Assembly (NCBI GenBank): GCA_963693315.1
Contig: OY856186.1
Coordinates: 229,833,146 to 229,897,145, forward strand
DNA length: 64,000 nucleotides
DNA from: Diogma glabrata
Taxonomy: Eukaryota > Arthropoda > Insecta > Diptera > Cylindrotomidae
Direction: 5' to 3'
Of the stretch, positions 53,850 to 64,000 are shown in pieces. Under the pieces are notes generated by a model. It was not told the origin of the DNA. It did not search any database and saw nothing but the letters and a program-made list of their open reading frames with translations. The first letter of the stretch is position 1. Each line of letters begins with the position of its first letter. The position numbers and the translations under genes were made by a program.

Positions 53850-53950
53850 TATTATTTCTTCATCTTATCATGAAATATTGGCATATGTCATATTTTCTTG
53901 TATGATAAGATTTTTTGCTTAGTTATCCATTCTTTAATGAAACATAAAAA
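53850..53950 (+). repeat. Dispersed LTR-like block, plus-strand copy
   Basis: ATCATGAAATATTGGCATAT, TTGTATGATAAGATTTTTT and CTTAGTTATCCATTCTTTAA match, in order, the inverse of 35690-35775 and of 1360-1410. Context with the CR1-like LINE is unclear. It may be a separate fragment. Confidence 0.4.
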
Positions 53951-54079
53951 AAATAATCCTTTTGATACATATATGGGAGTACAACAGAAAGGATATAAAT
54001 CTGCAAGTGGTAAGGCAAATATGCGAAATCCACCCGCTCATAAAGCGGCATGTCCACGGTATTTGCAGGGACAACACAT

Positions 54080-54660
54080 ATATATGAATCAAATAAAAAT
54101 TTTAAACTACATGTTCAAAACATCTGCGGATTGAACGCTAACCATGACCACGTGCAACATCATCTTGAGCACGATAAACCGAACATTCTAATCCTTGCAG
54201 AAACACAAGTTTCTGAAAATTTTCTCCCTATAGAATCGCATAATTCCAAATATAGGCTTGAATCAGCTTTCAAACTCCATCAGTGTATGCACATTCATTC
54301 ATGAGAGTGTTATACACGCTTTCCAAATTTTGAACTACGCGGTGATGGATTCAATACAATGGTTTTAAAGATTTGTCTTCCAGAAATTACTTTTTTACAA
54401 TAGCTTTATACCGGTCCCCGAACAAACGTAACTCAAACTTTTTTAATTTACTGACTAAAATTATGGACGAGATTAAAGCAAAGTCCCCTAATTGTGAGGT
54501 TATCGTTACCGGTGACTTCAACGCCCACAATACATCATGGTTGGAATTCTCCAAATTGACCGACGATATTGACAATAGTGTAAAACTGGCAGAAATTTTT
54601 GCCGCGTCTCTTGGCCTATCCCAAATAGTTAAAAGCCAACTTTCACTCCCCGTAATGATG
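54080..54660 (+). pseudogene. CR1-like LINE endonuclease domain, broken
   Basis: One frame reads LHVQNICGLNANHDHVQHHL then ILILAETQVSENF (catalytic Glu). After a break near 54300, a second frame (54373 on) reads ALYRSPNKRNSNFFNLL, VIVTGDFNAHNTSWL and LSQIVKS. The order is that of AP-type LINE endonucleases. The C-terminal SDH motif is lost to frameshift after 54650, where the sequence shows FDHYLIS without the preceding context. Confidence 0.75.
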
Positions 54661-54995
54661 GTGATAATAGTTTTTTTTAGATCTCTATTTTATCACAATG
54701 CAAGATATTACGAGTGTCGATGTCGCGAAAGGTATAGTATTGCAAATTTTGATCATTATTTAATTTCATCAGTTATCAAAACCGATTTACTTAAAATTAC
54801 AGCTCCTAAACCCCGTATAATATTTCACTACTCAAAAAAAGCGGCACTTAGAAACAAACGTAGATCATTTAATATATGGATTCATAACAAAACTCACGCT
54901 AATCGATCCCAATATCTAAAGACCAACAAAATATCTAACCAGATTATCTCAAACGAAAAGTCTAAAATTGAGCGAAAGCTTCAAAATTTACGTCT

Positions 54996-55870
54996 ATGTC
55001 TGTTTCTGACAAGAGCACCATTAATTCTTTAAATTCTTGTACAAAATCGTCTATTCCCTCTATTATTGATGGTGATTCAATCGTCAATGATCCCGCAAGA
55101 AAAGCTAACTTGTTCGCTGAACGCTTTGTTCTGACCTTCACTGTTTTAGAAACCCCTAAAGAAATACGCCAAATCCAGTATTCAGGAGTTAATATGAATG
55201 AACTCCACTTCAAACCAAAAATAGTCGCTAAACTTTTAGAGGGGTTAAACATCAATAAAGCCTCAGGAATGGAAAACATTCCACCCATTATTTTAAAAAC
55301 CTTTTACAAAGAACTTGCATCAACTTTGACTAAGATATTCTACCAATCCTAAAAATCTGGTATATTTTCCTCGTGCCAACTTCCAGGCAAATGTCCAGCC
55401 CATCTCCAAAAAGGAACCAAAATCAAATACTTCAAATTATAGGCCAATAGCTTTACTATCGGACCTATCCAAAGTCTACGAGCATTATATTGATACACAC
55501 ATTTCAAAATTTCTGGAAGTAAATCATTTAATAGCCGACAGCCAATACGGTTTTCGAAACAAAAGATCAACCAAAGATATTTTATTCAGTATGTGTGATG
55601 AACCAATAGGTGAATGTAAAAAGTTCGTTTATTGGGTGGCACAGTTTCAAATGACCTACTCTGGAACGATCATGTAATGGCGATGGTAAAAAGCGCGTCT
55701 AGAAAACTCGGCCTCCTAAATAGATGCAGAAAAATTTTCACTCCATACCAATTGCTCCATGTTTATAAGTCCTATATTCGTCCCTGTGTAGAGTACTGCT
55801 GTCAAGTTTGAGGTGCTGCTTCTGTTTCCATCTTGGTCCTCCTGAACTCTTCAAAAGCAAGCTATATGAA
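54996..55870 (+). pseudogene. CR1-like reverse transcriptase, partial and broken
   Basis: The open stretch to 55352 ends with LEGLNINKASGMENIPPIIL, the RT-0/RT-1 start of LINE RTs. Beyond a stop, frames give PISKKEPKSNTSNYRPIALL (about 55395-55455) and YGFRNKRSTKDILFS (about 55545-55590). The text then jumps to NDLLWNDHVMAMVKSASRKL and LHVYKSYIRPCVEYCCQVW (55640-55810), the thumb region. The catalytic FADD segment is missing. Confidence 0.7.
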
Positions 55871-55877
55871 TTGTGGG

Positions 55878-56632
55878 TAGGGTATACAATGTCGATTATC
55901 GAGTACCCGGGTACCCGGGTGTTTTTAGCTTTTTCAACATACTCGACTACCCGGGTATTTCGATTAACTACCCTGGTAATTTGATTGCCTGTAAAATTTT
56001 GATTTTCAACAAGCAATCAAAAGATCCCTAAGTTTGAATTAATATTAATTGATTGATTTATATTAATTAATAGGACATCTTAAGACTTAATGGGCCTAGG
56101 TCTTAAGAGGATGTGTTGGTCATATTGTAAGTACTGTTACACAAAAACAACACATTTTATTAAAAAAATTGTCAGTCAAATGTAAATTCATGCAATTCTG
56201 GTCGAGTGAACAGCATTTGGGAAATAAGCTAAATTTTATTCTTTTCATTCAATTTTGTACCTGTGTGTCTGATATTGTTAGGAAATACATAATCTGTTGT
56301 TTAGGATATTGAGCGGAATGATAAAAATGATCATGCAAAAGATGCTTGTATACCTATTGGCCGAAATTCAGTTATTTATAAAACAAATTTCCCGAAACTA
56401 ATTTTTGGACTGAACAAGCTTCAATTTATTTGAATTGGCTGCGTAATAGCTTATTAGCAAAACATACTGAAATATATTAAGACTACACGGCTGCACTCCC
56501 AACATACCTTAACTTTTCTAGATAAATTTGATTTTTTTTTCAAATACCCGGGTACCCGGGTAACTCGGGTATTTCGAAAATTAATACTTGACTACCCGGG
56601 TACTTGCAAAGTCGAGTAATTTGGATACCCTA
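55878..56632. mobile_element. hAT-like non-autonomous transposon, short copy, nested in the LINE
   Basis: Ends TAGGGTATACAA and TTGGATACCCTA, flanked by a perfect 8-bp duplication ATTGTGGG (55870-55877 and 56633-56640). The duplication continues the disrupted LINE frame on each side. Subterminal TACCCGGGTA repeats lie at both ends. 755 bp against 1444 bp in the copy at 4731-6174. No transposase frame. The 8-bp duplication fits hAT (P elements also make 8 bp). Confidence 0.85.
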
Positions 56633-56640
56633 ATTGTGGG

Positions 56641-57015
56641 TGATCAAAACTTGATTCCCTACAACATCGTCGCACTGTTGCTGACCTCGTCGTTTTTTGC
56701 CAATATCGTCATCAACAGTGCTCGGATGAAATCAGTAGCATCATGCCTCCAATTTATTCTTACCCCCATCTCTCTCGGCATTCGGCTAGCGCCACCAGTC
56801 AAACGGTCGAGATCCCGCGCTGTCATAATGGCAGATCGCAGAAAGACTTCTTTGTCAGAAATACATGCAAATGGAATAGTTTGCCATAGTTTCGGGTCAA
56901 TCCGCAGAAGTTTAAAAAAAGCGTTCATCAACACCTTAGAGCGTAAGTTGTTGCGGGACCTATGTCTTAAAAGGTTGTTATGTGTTGTTGTGACATATAT
57001 TGTGACACCTTAATA
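56641..57015 (+). pseudogene. CR1-like LINE ORF2 C-terminus and 3' tail
   Basis: After the hAT-like element the frame continues LQHRRTVADLVVFCQYRHQQ, then CSDEISSIMPP, TVEIPRCHNGRSQKDFFVRN and WNSLP, the standard C-terminal signature of CR1-like ORF2 proteins. The end passes into the tail GTTCATCAACACCTTAGAGC, GTTGCGGGACCTATGTC, also found at 4010, 11570 and 13028. Confidence 0.75.
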
Positions 57016-57935
<920 letters not shown>

Positions 57936-57951
<16 letters not shown>

Positions 57952-60244
57952 CCTCCCTGGGGTGATGAAAAGTCGTCCTCGACTTTTGTTACTATGCCGG
58001 CTTTCCTTAATAGGTCATTGTATGTTACTTTGGTATTTTCCAGGTTAATTGGATTTTGCACTGTTTTTGTTATCGAGCATTTACACAGGCACATATACGA
58101 TAGTACAACGATTACACATATGGATGATAATGATAAACCTCCTGAAAGTGTCCATATCCAATTTTCGTGATGATATTGCTTCAAAAAAACTTGTCGTAGC
58201 AGTTTCCTGTTTTGAATGGTATCCTGTTCGATTGCTGTTATGTTCTGAACAATTTTCATTTTCCTTACTATTTGAATACTGTGAAGTGCTCCCTGGATTT
58301 CCTCATTCTCGGTTTGAATTTCATAAGCTTGAAATTCTTTGTTGTTTATCGTGGCTGTACAATTATTGATTGTTATTAAAAAATTTCCTGTTAAATTTCT
58401 GTCATCTGGTCCACAATTAGTAACTATTTCGACGTTCTTTCCATTATTTATTAGTATTTTACCCTCAGATATCCATTGTATTGCTGTGTTGATCTCCCAT
58501 GTTACTTTGCAGCTGCCTTGATTTCCAAAGACTAGTGGTTTTATGCATTCATCCTTAAATTCTTTTAGATCTGTATGTTTTTGGACAAAATTGTTGTAGT
58601 TGGTGGTGGTGTATAGTTTCTGTCTGTTTTTGATGAGGTATTGTGGGTAACTTTCGATAATGCTGTTATTTACAACTAGTGGAGTAAGTCTTATTGTTGT
58701 TGATGTAAAATTTTCCAATTTTGGTACCTCTAATATGTATAATAGTGTTTCCTCACATATAGCAATTTTGGGTGTTACAAATTTTAAAGCTTCGTCTGGA
58801 ATTGTTATATTTACTCCTTGTTCAGTCAAAAGATTTTTTAGAACAATGATTTCTTTTAACGAAAGAACTTTGTTGCTTGGCAGTGCTATTTTGGTTCTTA
58901 CTATTGCATCTTGGATGTCCTCAATAATTGCATCGATGGTTTCAATTTGCATAATTGCTGTCATAATTTCTAACTCGCTCAGAACTATTTTATTGGTTAT
59001 CGATGTGTTGGTTAAGACTGCATTTATTGTTTTTGTTAGTAGCTGAATTCTTTTGTTGATCTGCTCGTTGACTTGGTATTGCTGGTTGTTTTCATTTATT
59101 AGACCCTTAGAGTATATATAAATATAGAGAGAACATAACTTTAAAATTGTATGAAGAGAGACATAAGAAATCGTGTTCACAAAAATGTCATATTCAATTT
59201 CTCATTTCGCCATTTGCATTTCTGTTTATTTACAACAGCATTTCCAACTATTGTATTAAATTATAAATTAAAAACAATTAAATAATTTAAAACGAAACAA
59301 AAAGTACAATCTATTATTTTTAGTTGTGCTAATTTTTATAAAATGAATGAAAATAATTACGAGAGTATTTTACATTTATTGTGTTATTTCCAGTGATTTT
59401 ATAATAGTGAATATTTTATTATTTTATAATGCCAATGTTCAAATATTTAAGTTATGTATACATCCTGAAAGTATATTATGAAAACTAGCTGGCGACCAAC
59501 TTTTCATTATTGCGTAGTTTATTTTTAATAGATAAAAGATTAAAATTTATATGTTTGGTTAGAATCAAATCCTAATCTGTCATTTTTCTTATTTCTTTTT
59601 ATATAGTAGCAGTGAGGGAGAAACTATTATTTTTTTGTGGTAGGTTTTTTTCTTATAGATTTAAAAGAAATTTGCAATAATTGTACAATTTTAAATCAAA
59701 TGAAAAATTTTCGCACGTCTTTGGGAAGACAAACCGGTTTCTCTCTCAGAGAAATAAAGGAAAACAAACAAACAAAAAAACGATTTGACAGAAGATCAGT
59801 CACCATTAATATTAGTTATGGTGGTCGGTTGATTAGACCATTCATTGTAGCGTTGATTAACCTTAAGTCGTCTGCATCTGGGCTTCCAGCTAACCATTTC
59901 CATCCTGATCCCAATGCATCCCATCTTCGTTGTCGGAGACGTTTTGGTGGTTTTATTTGTAGTAAGTTGTTATGTAACCTTTTACATTTTTCCTTAACTA
60001 TTGTATACAAATCAAGTTCATTCTTATCTATCTTATTAACTATATGTTTCATCATTAATTCTATGGTAGTTTCTAGGTTTGTTATATTAATTGGGTGTAT
60101 GACCCTTATGATCCCTGTTTGAATTTTACATTCGTTTATTTTTTCTAACAGAATTGGATCTTCATGCAAATTTTTTATTTCCAATTTTTGTGTATTGATA
60201 CAATTAAATATAGTCAAAATTATTAACTTTTTAAAAGTAACCAT
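57936..60244 (-). pseudogene. env: Errantivirus-like envelope gene, interrupted by an insertion
   Basis: Envelope-type glycoprotein of an insect endogenous retrovirus, now in two pieces. The N-terminal piece (60244-59840) starts with a hydrophobic signal-like segment and includes a basic cleavage motif RLRQRR followed by a WDALGSGWKWL segment, the furin-site/fusion-peptide arrangement of errantivirus envelopes. The C-terminal piece (59097-57936) has several NxS/T sites, a CxxC-poor ectodomain and a membrane segment (about 58140-58070) followed by a short Cys/Lys tail. A 726-bp repeat (59106-59831) with an 8-bp duplication splits the gene. The stop lies inside the LTR. As it stands no full-length protein can be made. 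Confidence 0.75.
59106..59831 (-). mobile_element. Insertion in env: 726-bp repeat with 8-bp target duplication
   Basis: ATTAGACC occurs at 59098-59105 and 59832-59839, and the env reading resumes on either side. The insert aligns with 2503-3170 over most of its length, and both copies begin at the same TTAGAGTATATAT end. The other ends differ, with no clear inverted repeats or poly(A). No coding frame. The class is uncertain: 8-bp duplication suggests hAT/P, but the tRNA-like head next to the other copy suggests a retroposon. Confidence 0.75.
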
Positions 60245-60615
60245 GTTTCAAAATAATAAGTAAAAATTTCAGTATACAATACTACAATACTACAATACAA
60301 TATTTCAATTCAATATTCTTTTTAACTTTGGATTTAATTTTATTTATTATTGATGATAATATTATCGATTGATAAAACTGTTTTCTAAAATTTCTAATAT
60401 TAATTAATTTTTATGCAATAAAAATTTCTAATGAGAATTTCTTTTATTTAGAATTTTGCTTTTATTTTTCTTGTTTTTATTAACATGGATAAGAATAGTA
60501 AAATTGGTTTGTAAGATTTGTAAAATCAGTTTTGGATAATTAATTAATTAAGATATTCAAATAAAAATTATATTGTCATAGTAAAAATTTCTGAAATGAA
60601 AAGTAAAAATCAAAA
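60245..60615. other. Spacer between pol and env of the retrovirus
   Basis: About 370 bp, AT-rich, between the pol stop and the env start. In errantiviruses env is made from a spliced RNA, so an acceptor may lie here, but I cannot single one out. Confidence 0.4.
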
Positions 60616-63600
60616 TTAGTATTTCTTTAATCTTTTAATTTTATTTTTGTTTCTTTTTATATTCCTGATTGTTTTAAAAGTTTTGTAGTTTGCATTTTTA
60701 ATTTTGGTTTCCAGCCCTCTTGGCTGAGATTTTGTTCTGATGTTTGGTTTAAGATAAACCAATTGATCATCATGTAATCTAGGTGGATCTTCTTTATTGT
60801 TATTTTGTCTCTCTATTCTGTTTATAACTTTTTCTAAATTAGTATTGACCGTTTTAAAAATTTGTTTGGCTTGTTCTTGTATTTCTGCCGGGTTTATCAA
60901 GTTATTTTGATTAAAAATGATCTCGTTCGGTGTGAAACCGGTTGACGAGTGTACCGAGTTATTATACAAAGCTACTGATAACTCTATCGCTGTTTGAATA
61001 CTCGAGTTTGGCGATTTATTACGGTTTGTATTGAAAATTTCTATAATAGTTGAATGTGTTTTCTCAACTTGACCATTTGATTCCGATGATGATGCGTACT
61101 CCAATCGGATATTAAGATTGCTTAAGTATTCTTTGAATTGTAGTGACTGGAAAGTTGTCTCATGATCTGAGAAAATAACGTTAGGAATTCCGAATTGAGT
61201 GAAATACCTCGTTAGAGCTGTAGTTGTATCCAATAGATTTTTAGCTTCGATTGGAATCATTTGTAAATGTTTAGAAAATGAGTCAACAACGGACAAAAAA
61301 TTTGTTTTGTTGATATTAAAAATATCTATGTGCACTCGTTCTAATGGTTTTTTAGTGCTCGGTCGCGGAGATATTTTTATATTATACGGTTTTCGGTCGT
61401 ATTTATGAACATTGCATATGTTACATGCATTGATATGTCGTTTGATCACACTACTCATTTTAGGAAAAAAGTAGGATCGTTTGATCTGATTTACTACTTC
61501 ATTCACCCCTCGATGGGCTCTTTCGTGCTCTTTAACTACGATTGCATTTTGACGCTCTTCATTTTTAACATCTTCGACCTTTTCTGTAGCGAAAACGAAA
61601 TGGCCGTTTTGTGAGAAATTTTCTCGAAATACTTCCTGGATTGTCTGGTACAATTGTTCAGGTGCCAGGATTGCTGTTTGTTTACCGTTATGAAACTCTT
61701 TTATGAAATTTGTAATATCTTCTTTTTGAAATGATTTTTTCGAAATAATTACTCGTTTATAGTTTGGAAATATGTCTTCCAAAATTACTGTGTCTAGATT
61801 TGAAATTTTGAAAAATAATTGGTTCCTATAATAATTTATAGGACGACCTGCGAAGTGGATGAAATAATCATCGGATGTATCCGCAGAATGAATAGTGTCT
61901 ATGTCACTATCCCTATTGGGAAGGTTTTCTGCTTCAGATTCACGTGGAGTGTTATCTGTTCCTATATTTATATTCACCTCGTTATCTACTGTAGGCATTC
62001 TGCTTAACGCATCTGCTACTACATTTGCTCTGCCTTCTTTGTAGACGACGTTATAATCGTAGTTCTCCAATTCAAGTCTCCATCTTAAGATTTTTGAATT
62101 TTTTTCGGATGATTTAATGAAAGTAAGTGGTTTATGGTCTGTTACTAACGTAAATTTGTTGCCGTACAGGTATGGTTGATATTTCTTGACAGACCATATT
62201 ATAGCTAAAGCTTCTTTTTCGTTGGTTGCGTAGTTGATCTCTGTAGCGTTTAGTGTTCTTGAAGCGAACGCAATAGGTTTTTCTATATTGTTCTGGATTT
62301 GAGAGAGGACTGCACCTAGCGCAAAATCTGATGCATCCGTGGTTAGAATAAATTCTTTAGTAAAATCGGGATATGCTAAAATTTGATCTGTAGCTAAAAT
62401 TCTTTTTAAGTTTTCGAAAGCTCTTATATATTCGACGTCTTTTGTGTTGACAACTTGATCTTTCTTTAAAAACTTTGACATGGGTTTGGCAATTTTTGAG
62501 TAATCTTTTATGAATCTTCTGTAATAACCTGAAAGTCCTAAAAACTGTTTAATTTGTTTAGCAGTTTTTGGTAATGGCCATTCCAGAATTTTCTGAATTT
62601 TATCGGTGTTAGGTTTAACTCCATCTTGTGTGATTATATGACCAAGAAACTCTGTTTCTCTCTTTAGGAATTCACACTTATCCAATTGAATTTTAAGGTT
62701 GAAATGCGATAATCTTTCGAGAACAGTGTTAAGGTTTTGTATATGGTTATCTAAGCTATATCCAACAATAATAATATCATCAAGATATACATGGCATATA
62801 TTTCCTATTAGGTTTTGCAATACATTATTCATCGCTCGCTGAAAAGTTGCCGGACCGTTCTTTAAGCCAAAAGGCATTCTGTTGAACTCAAAATGTCCCT
62901 TGTCTGTTGAAAAAGCTGTTTTTTCTTGAGATTTTGGGTCTAAAGGAATCTGATGAAAACCTGATTTTAGATCTAAGGTTGAAAAATATACAGATTTTCC
63001 GAGACTGTCTAGAATTTCTTCTATTTGTGGGGTTGGAAATTTATCATCTACTGTCTTTTCATTTAGTTTACGGTAGTCGATGACAACTCTTACTTTCCGT
63101 TTGCCCGAAGCATCTTGTTTTTTCTGAACGACCCAAATTGGTGCCGAATAAGGACTTTTAGAATTTCGGATAATGCCACTGTCTAGCATTTCCTGAATTT
63201 GTTCCTCTACATCAGGTTTAAAATGATGTGGGTATCGATATGTTTTCGTATAAACCGGATTGTCGTCTTTTGTTATAATTTTATGTTTAATTATTGTTGT
63301 TGATGACAAATTCTCGTTCTGTTTTAACAGTACTGCTTGGTTTTTAAAAATTGTATCGAGTAAAATGTCTTTTTCATTTTTACTTAAATGTTCTGTTCGG
63401 ATTAGGCTTTTGATAGTGTTTCTATCAATTATTTCATTTTTACATGGAATTGGTTCGAATGTTTCGAAATTGTTAACATTTAATTTCAGTTTTGGTAGTG
63501 TTTCCGGTGGGTTTGGACAATTTGTCAACACCGTAATTGTTGTATAAAAATTTTCCGCTTTGTATAAACCGGGTTTGATTATTATATCGCTATTTAATTT

Positions 63601-64000
63601 TTGAAATTCTGGTACAAACCAGTCGCCATTGTTTGTGGTTTGTATCGTAATTATATGATTATAAAAATTTTCCTCAGGGTAATACCGATCAAATTTGTAA
63701 TTATAATTGTTTAATAAAATTGAGTTTGTCTTATAATCAATTTTGGCATTCATTTTAGCCATTGTTTCTGAGCCTAATATTCCATCAAAAAATTTATGGA
63801 ATTCAAGTTCAAAATAAATTTGTGCTGGTAAATTATTACCTAGGAGATTAATTTTAAAATTTTTATCGCAATTATGTGTACCTAAAATATTCTTTATTAT
63901 AATATTACTTGAAGATGTTTTTGAATTTTCTAATGAACTATAAGGAATTAATCCTGGTTTGATTATATTTTTATTGGCACCAGTATCGATTAAAAGTGTT
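60616..64000 (-). CDS. pol: Errantivirus/Gypsy Pol polyprotein (5' end outside window)
   Basis: Open for about 1128 codons to the window edge. Residues below count from the Met at 63762. Upstream of it is an aspartic protease (LLIDTGANKNII at the edge, GILGSETM before the Met). Reverse transcriptase: KVRVVIDYRKLN, FSTLDLKSGFHQI, FNRMPFGLKNGPATFQ, HVYLDDIII (about 324). RNase H: FILTTDASDFALGAVLS (about 472), NEKEALAI, VTDHKPL (about 544). Integrase: H..H..CNIC zinc finger (about 745-785), then VHIDIF, SDHETTF and SNGQVEKTHS (the D-D-E triad, about 810, 866, 899). No stop or frameshift is visible, and all catalytic residues are present. It makes cDNA from the element RNA and integrates it. Domain order RT-RH-IN and the adjacent env place it with Gypsy-type errantiviruses. 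Confidence 0.93.
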   Translation of the reverse strand, partial: TLLIDTGANKNIIKPGLIPYSSLENSKTSSSNIIIKNILGTHNCDKNFKINLLGNNLPAQIYFELEFHKFFDGILGSETMAKMNAKIDYKTNSILLNNYNYKFDRYYPEENFYNHIITIQTTNNGDWFVPEFQKLNSDIIIKPGLYKAENFYTTITVLTNCPNPPETLPKLKLNVNNFETFEPIPCKNEIIDRNTIKSLIRTEHLSKNEKDILLDTIFKNQAVLLKQNENLSSTTIIKHKIITKDDNPVYTKTYRYPHHFKPDVEEQIQEMLDSGIIRNSKSPYSAPIWVVQKKQDASGKRKVRVVIDYRKLNEKTVDDKFPTPQIEEILDSLGKSVYFSTLDLKSGFHQIPLDPKSQEKTAFSTDKGHFEFNRMPFGLKNGPATFQRAMNNVLQNLIGNICHVYLDDIIIVGYSLDNHIQNLNTVLERLSHFNLKIQLDKCEFLKRETEFLGHIITQDGVKPNTDKIQKILEWPLPKTAKQIKQFLGLSGYYRRFIKDYSKIAKPMSKFLKKDQVVNTKDVEYIRAFENLKRILATDQILAYPDFTKEFILTTDASDFALGAVLSQIQNNIEKPIAFASRTLNATEINYATNEKEALAIIWSVKKYQPYLYGNKFTLVTDHKPLTFIKSSEKNSKILRWRLELENYDYNVVYKEGRANVVADALSRMPTVDNEVNINIGTDNTPRESEAENLPNRDSDIDTIHSADTSDDYFIHFAGRPINYYRNQLFFKISNLDTVILEDIFPNYKRVIISKKSFQKEDITNFIKEFHNGKQTAILAPEQLYQTIQEVFRENFSQNGHFVFATEKVEDVKNEERQNAIVVKEHERAHRGVNEVVNQIKRSYFFPKMSSVIKRHINACNICNVHKYDRKPYNIKISPRPSTKKPLERVHIDIFNINKTNFLSVVDSFSKHLQMIPIEAKNLLDTTTALTRYFTQFGIPNVIFSDHETTFQSLQFKEYLSNLNIRLEYASSSESNGQVEKTHSTIIEIFNTNRNKSPNSSIQTAIELSVALYNNSVHSSTGFTPNEIIFNQNNLINPAEIQEQAKQIFKTVNTNLEKVINRIERQNNNKEDPPRLHDDQLVYLKPNIRTKSQPRGLETKIKNANYKTFKTIRNIKRNKNKIKRLKKY

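Larger units (their letters stand above)
53600..57015 (+). mobile_element. CR1-like LINE, degenerate, with nested hAT-like element
   Basis: Order: possible 5' region (53600-53800, locally GC-richer), endonuclease (54080-54660), RT start (55060-55350), RT pieces to about 55870, hAT-like element (55878-56632), then the ORF2 C-terminus (56641-56985) and the 3' tail. The internal RT core with the catalytic DD motif is not found, implying an internal deletion near 55610. Confidence 0.7.

Noticed and set aside
58049..59046. Plus-strand frames of 60-128 codons opposite env
   Set aside because: Shadows of the minus-strand env, which has recognisable domain structure.

Overview
This 64 kb window looks like repeat-dense, gene-poor DNA from an arthropod, most likely an insect. 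It is very AT-rich and carries short spliceosomal introns (56-60 nt), a Gypsy/errantivirus-type endogenous retrovirus, Copia remnants, RTE-, Jockey- and CR1-type LINEs, a Penelope-like element, a piggyBac relic, a Crypton-like tyrosine recombinase, tRNA-derived SINEs, MITEs and long (TA)n arrays. I find no convincing host single-copy gene. All recognisable coding sequence belongs to mobile elements, and most of it is decayed.

Layout. 0-13 kb: AT-rich DNA with a SINE, small foldback elements, a hAT-like non-autonomous element with TACCCGGGTA motifs (4.7-6.2 kb), a MITE (11.6-12.3 kb) and tails of a CR1-like LINE. 13-16.4 kb: nearly featureless. 16.4-19 kb: a broken piggyBac transposase with one intron, then a Copia integrase relic. 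19.7-21.3 kb: a tandem 570-bp repeat running into a 594-bp palindrome. 22-25.4 kb: the best-preserved LINE (RTE type, 962+ codons, minus strand), abutting a 424-bp (TA)n array. 26-27.3 kb: a Copia-type LTR with primer site and a SINE. 27.5-30.6 kb: a foldback element, a 5' fragment of the RTE family with a doubled promoter unit, and a three-copy tandem repeat. 32.5-34.2 kb: an apparently intact two-exon tyrosine recombinase beside a GC-rich hairpin. 34-40 kb: several palindromes.

The most notable stretch is 40.4-41.0 kb. A 559-bp palindrome with arms that look identical carries a complete type III hammerhead ribozyme in each arm, on opposite strands. The palindrome and a 60-bp tail are flanked by a 14-bp direct repeat, as expected of retroposition. 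A second hammerhead-like motif lies downstream of a Penelope-like reverse transcriptase/GIY-YIG relic at 47.1-48.3 kb.

41.3-44.4 kb holds a decayed Jockey LINE interrupted by a MITE. 50.8-57.0 kb holds further LINE relics, one interrupted by a second copy of the hAT-like element with a perfect 8-bp target duplication. From 57.6 kb to the window edge runs the minus-strand endogenous retrovirus: 3' LTR (inserted in a TA microsatellite), env broken by a 726-bp insertion, and a long open pol (protease, RT, RNase H, integrase). Its gag and 5' LTR would lie beyond 64 kb.

All family assignments come from reading motifs by eye, with no database search. Percent identities, exact element boundaries and RNA folds are approximate.
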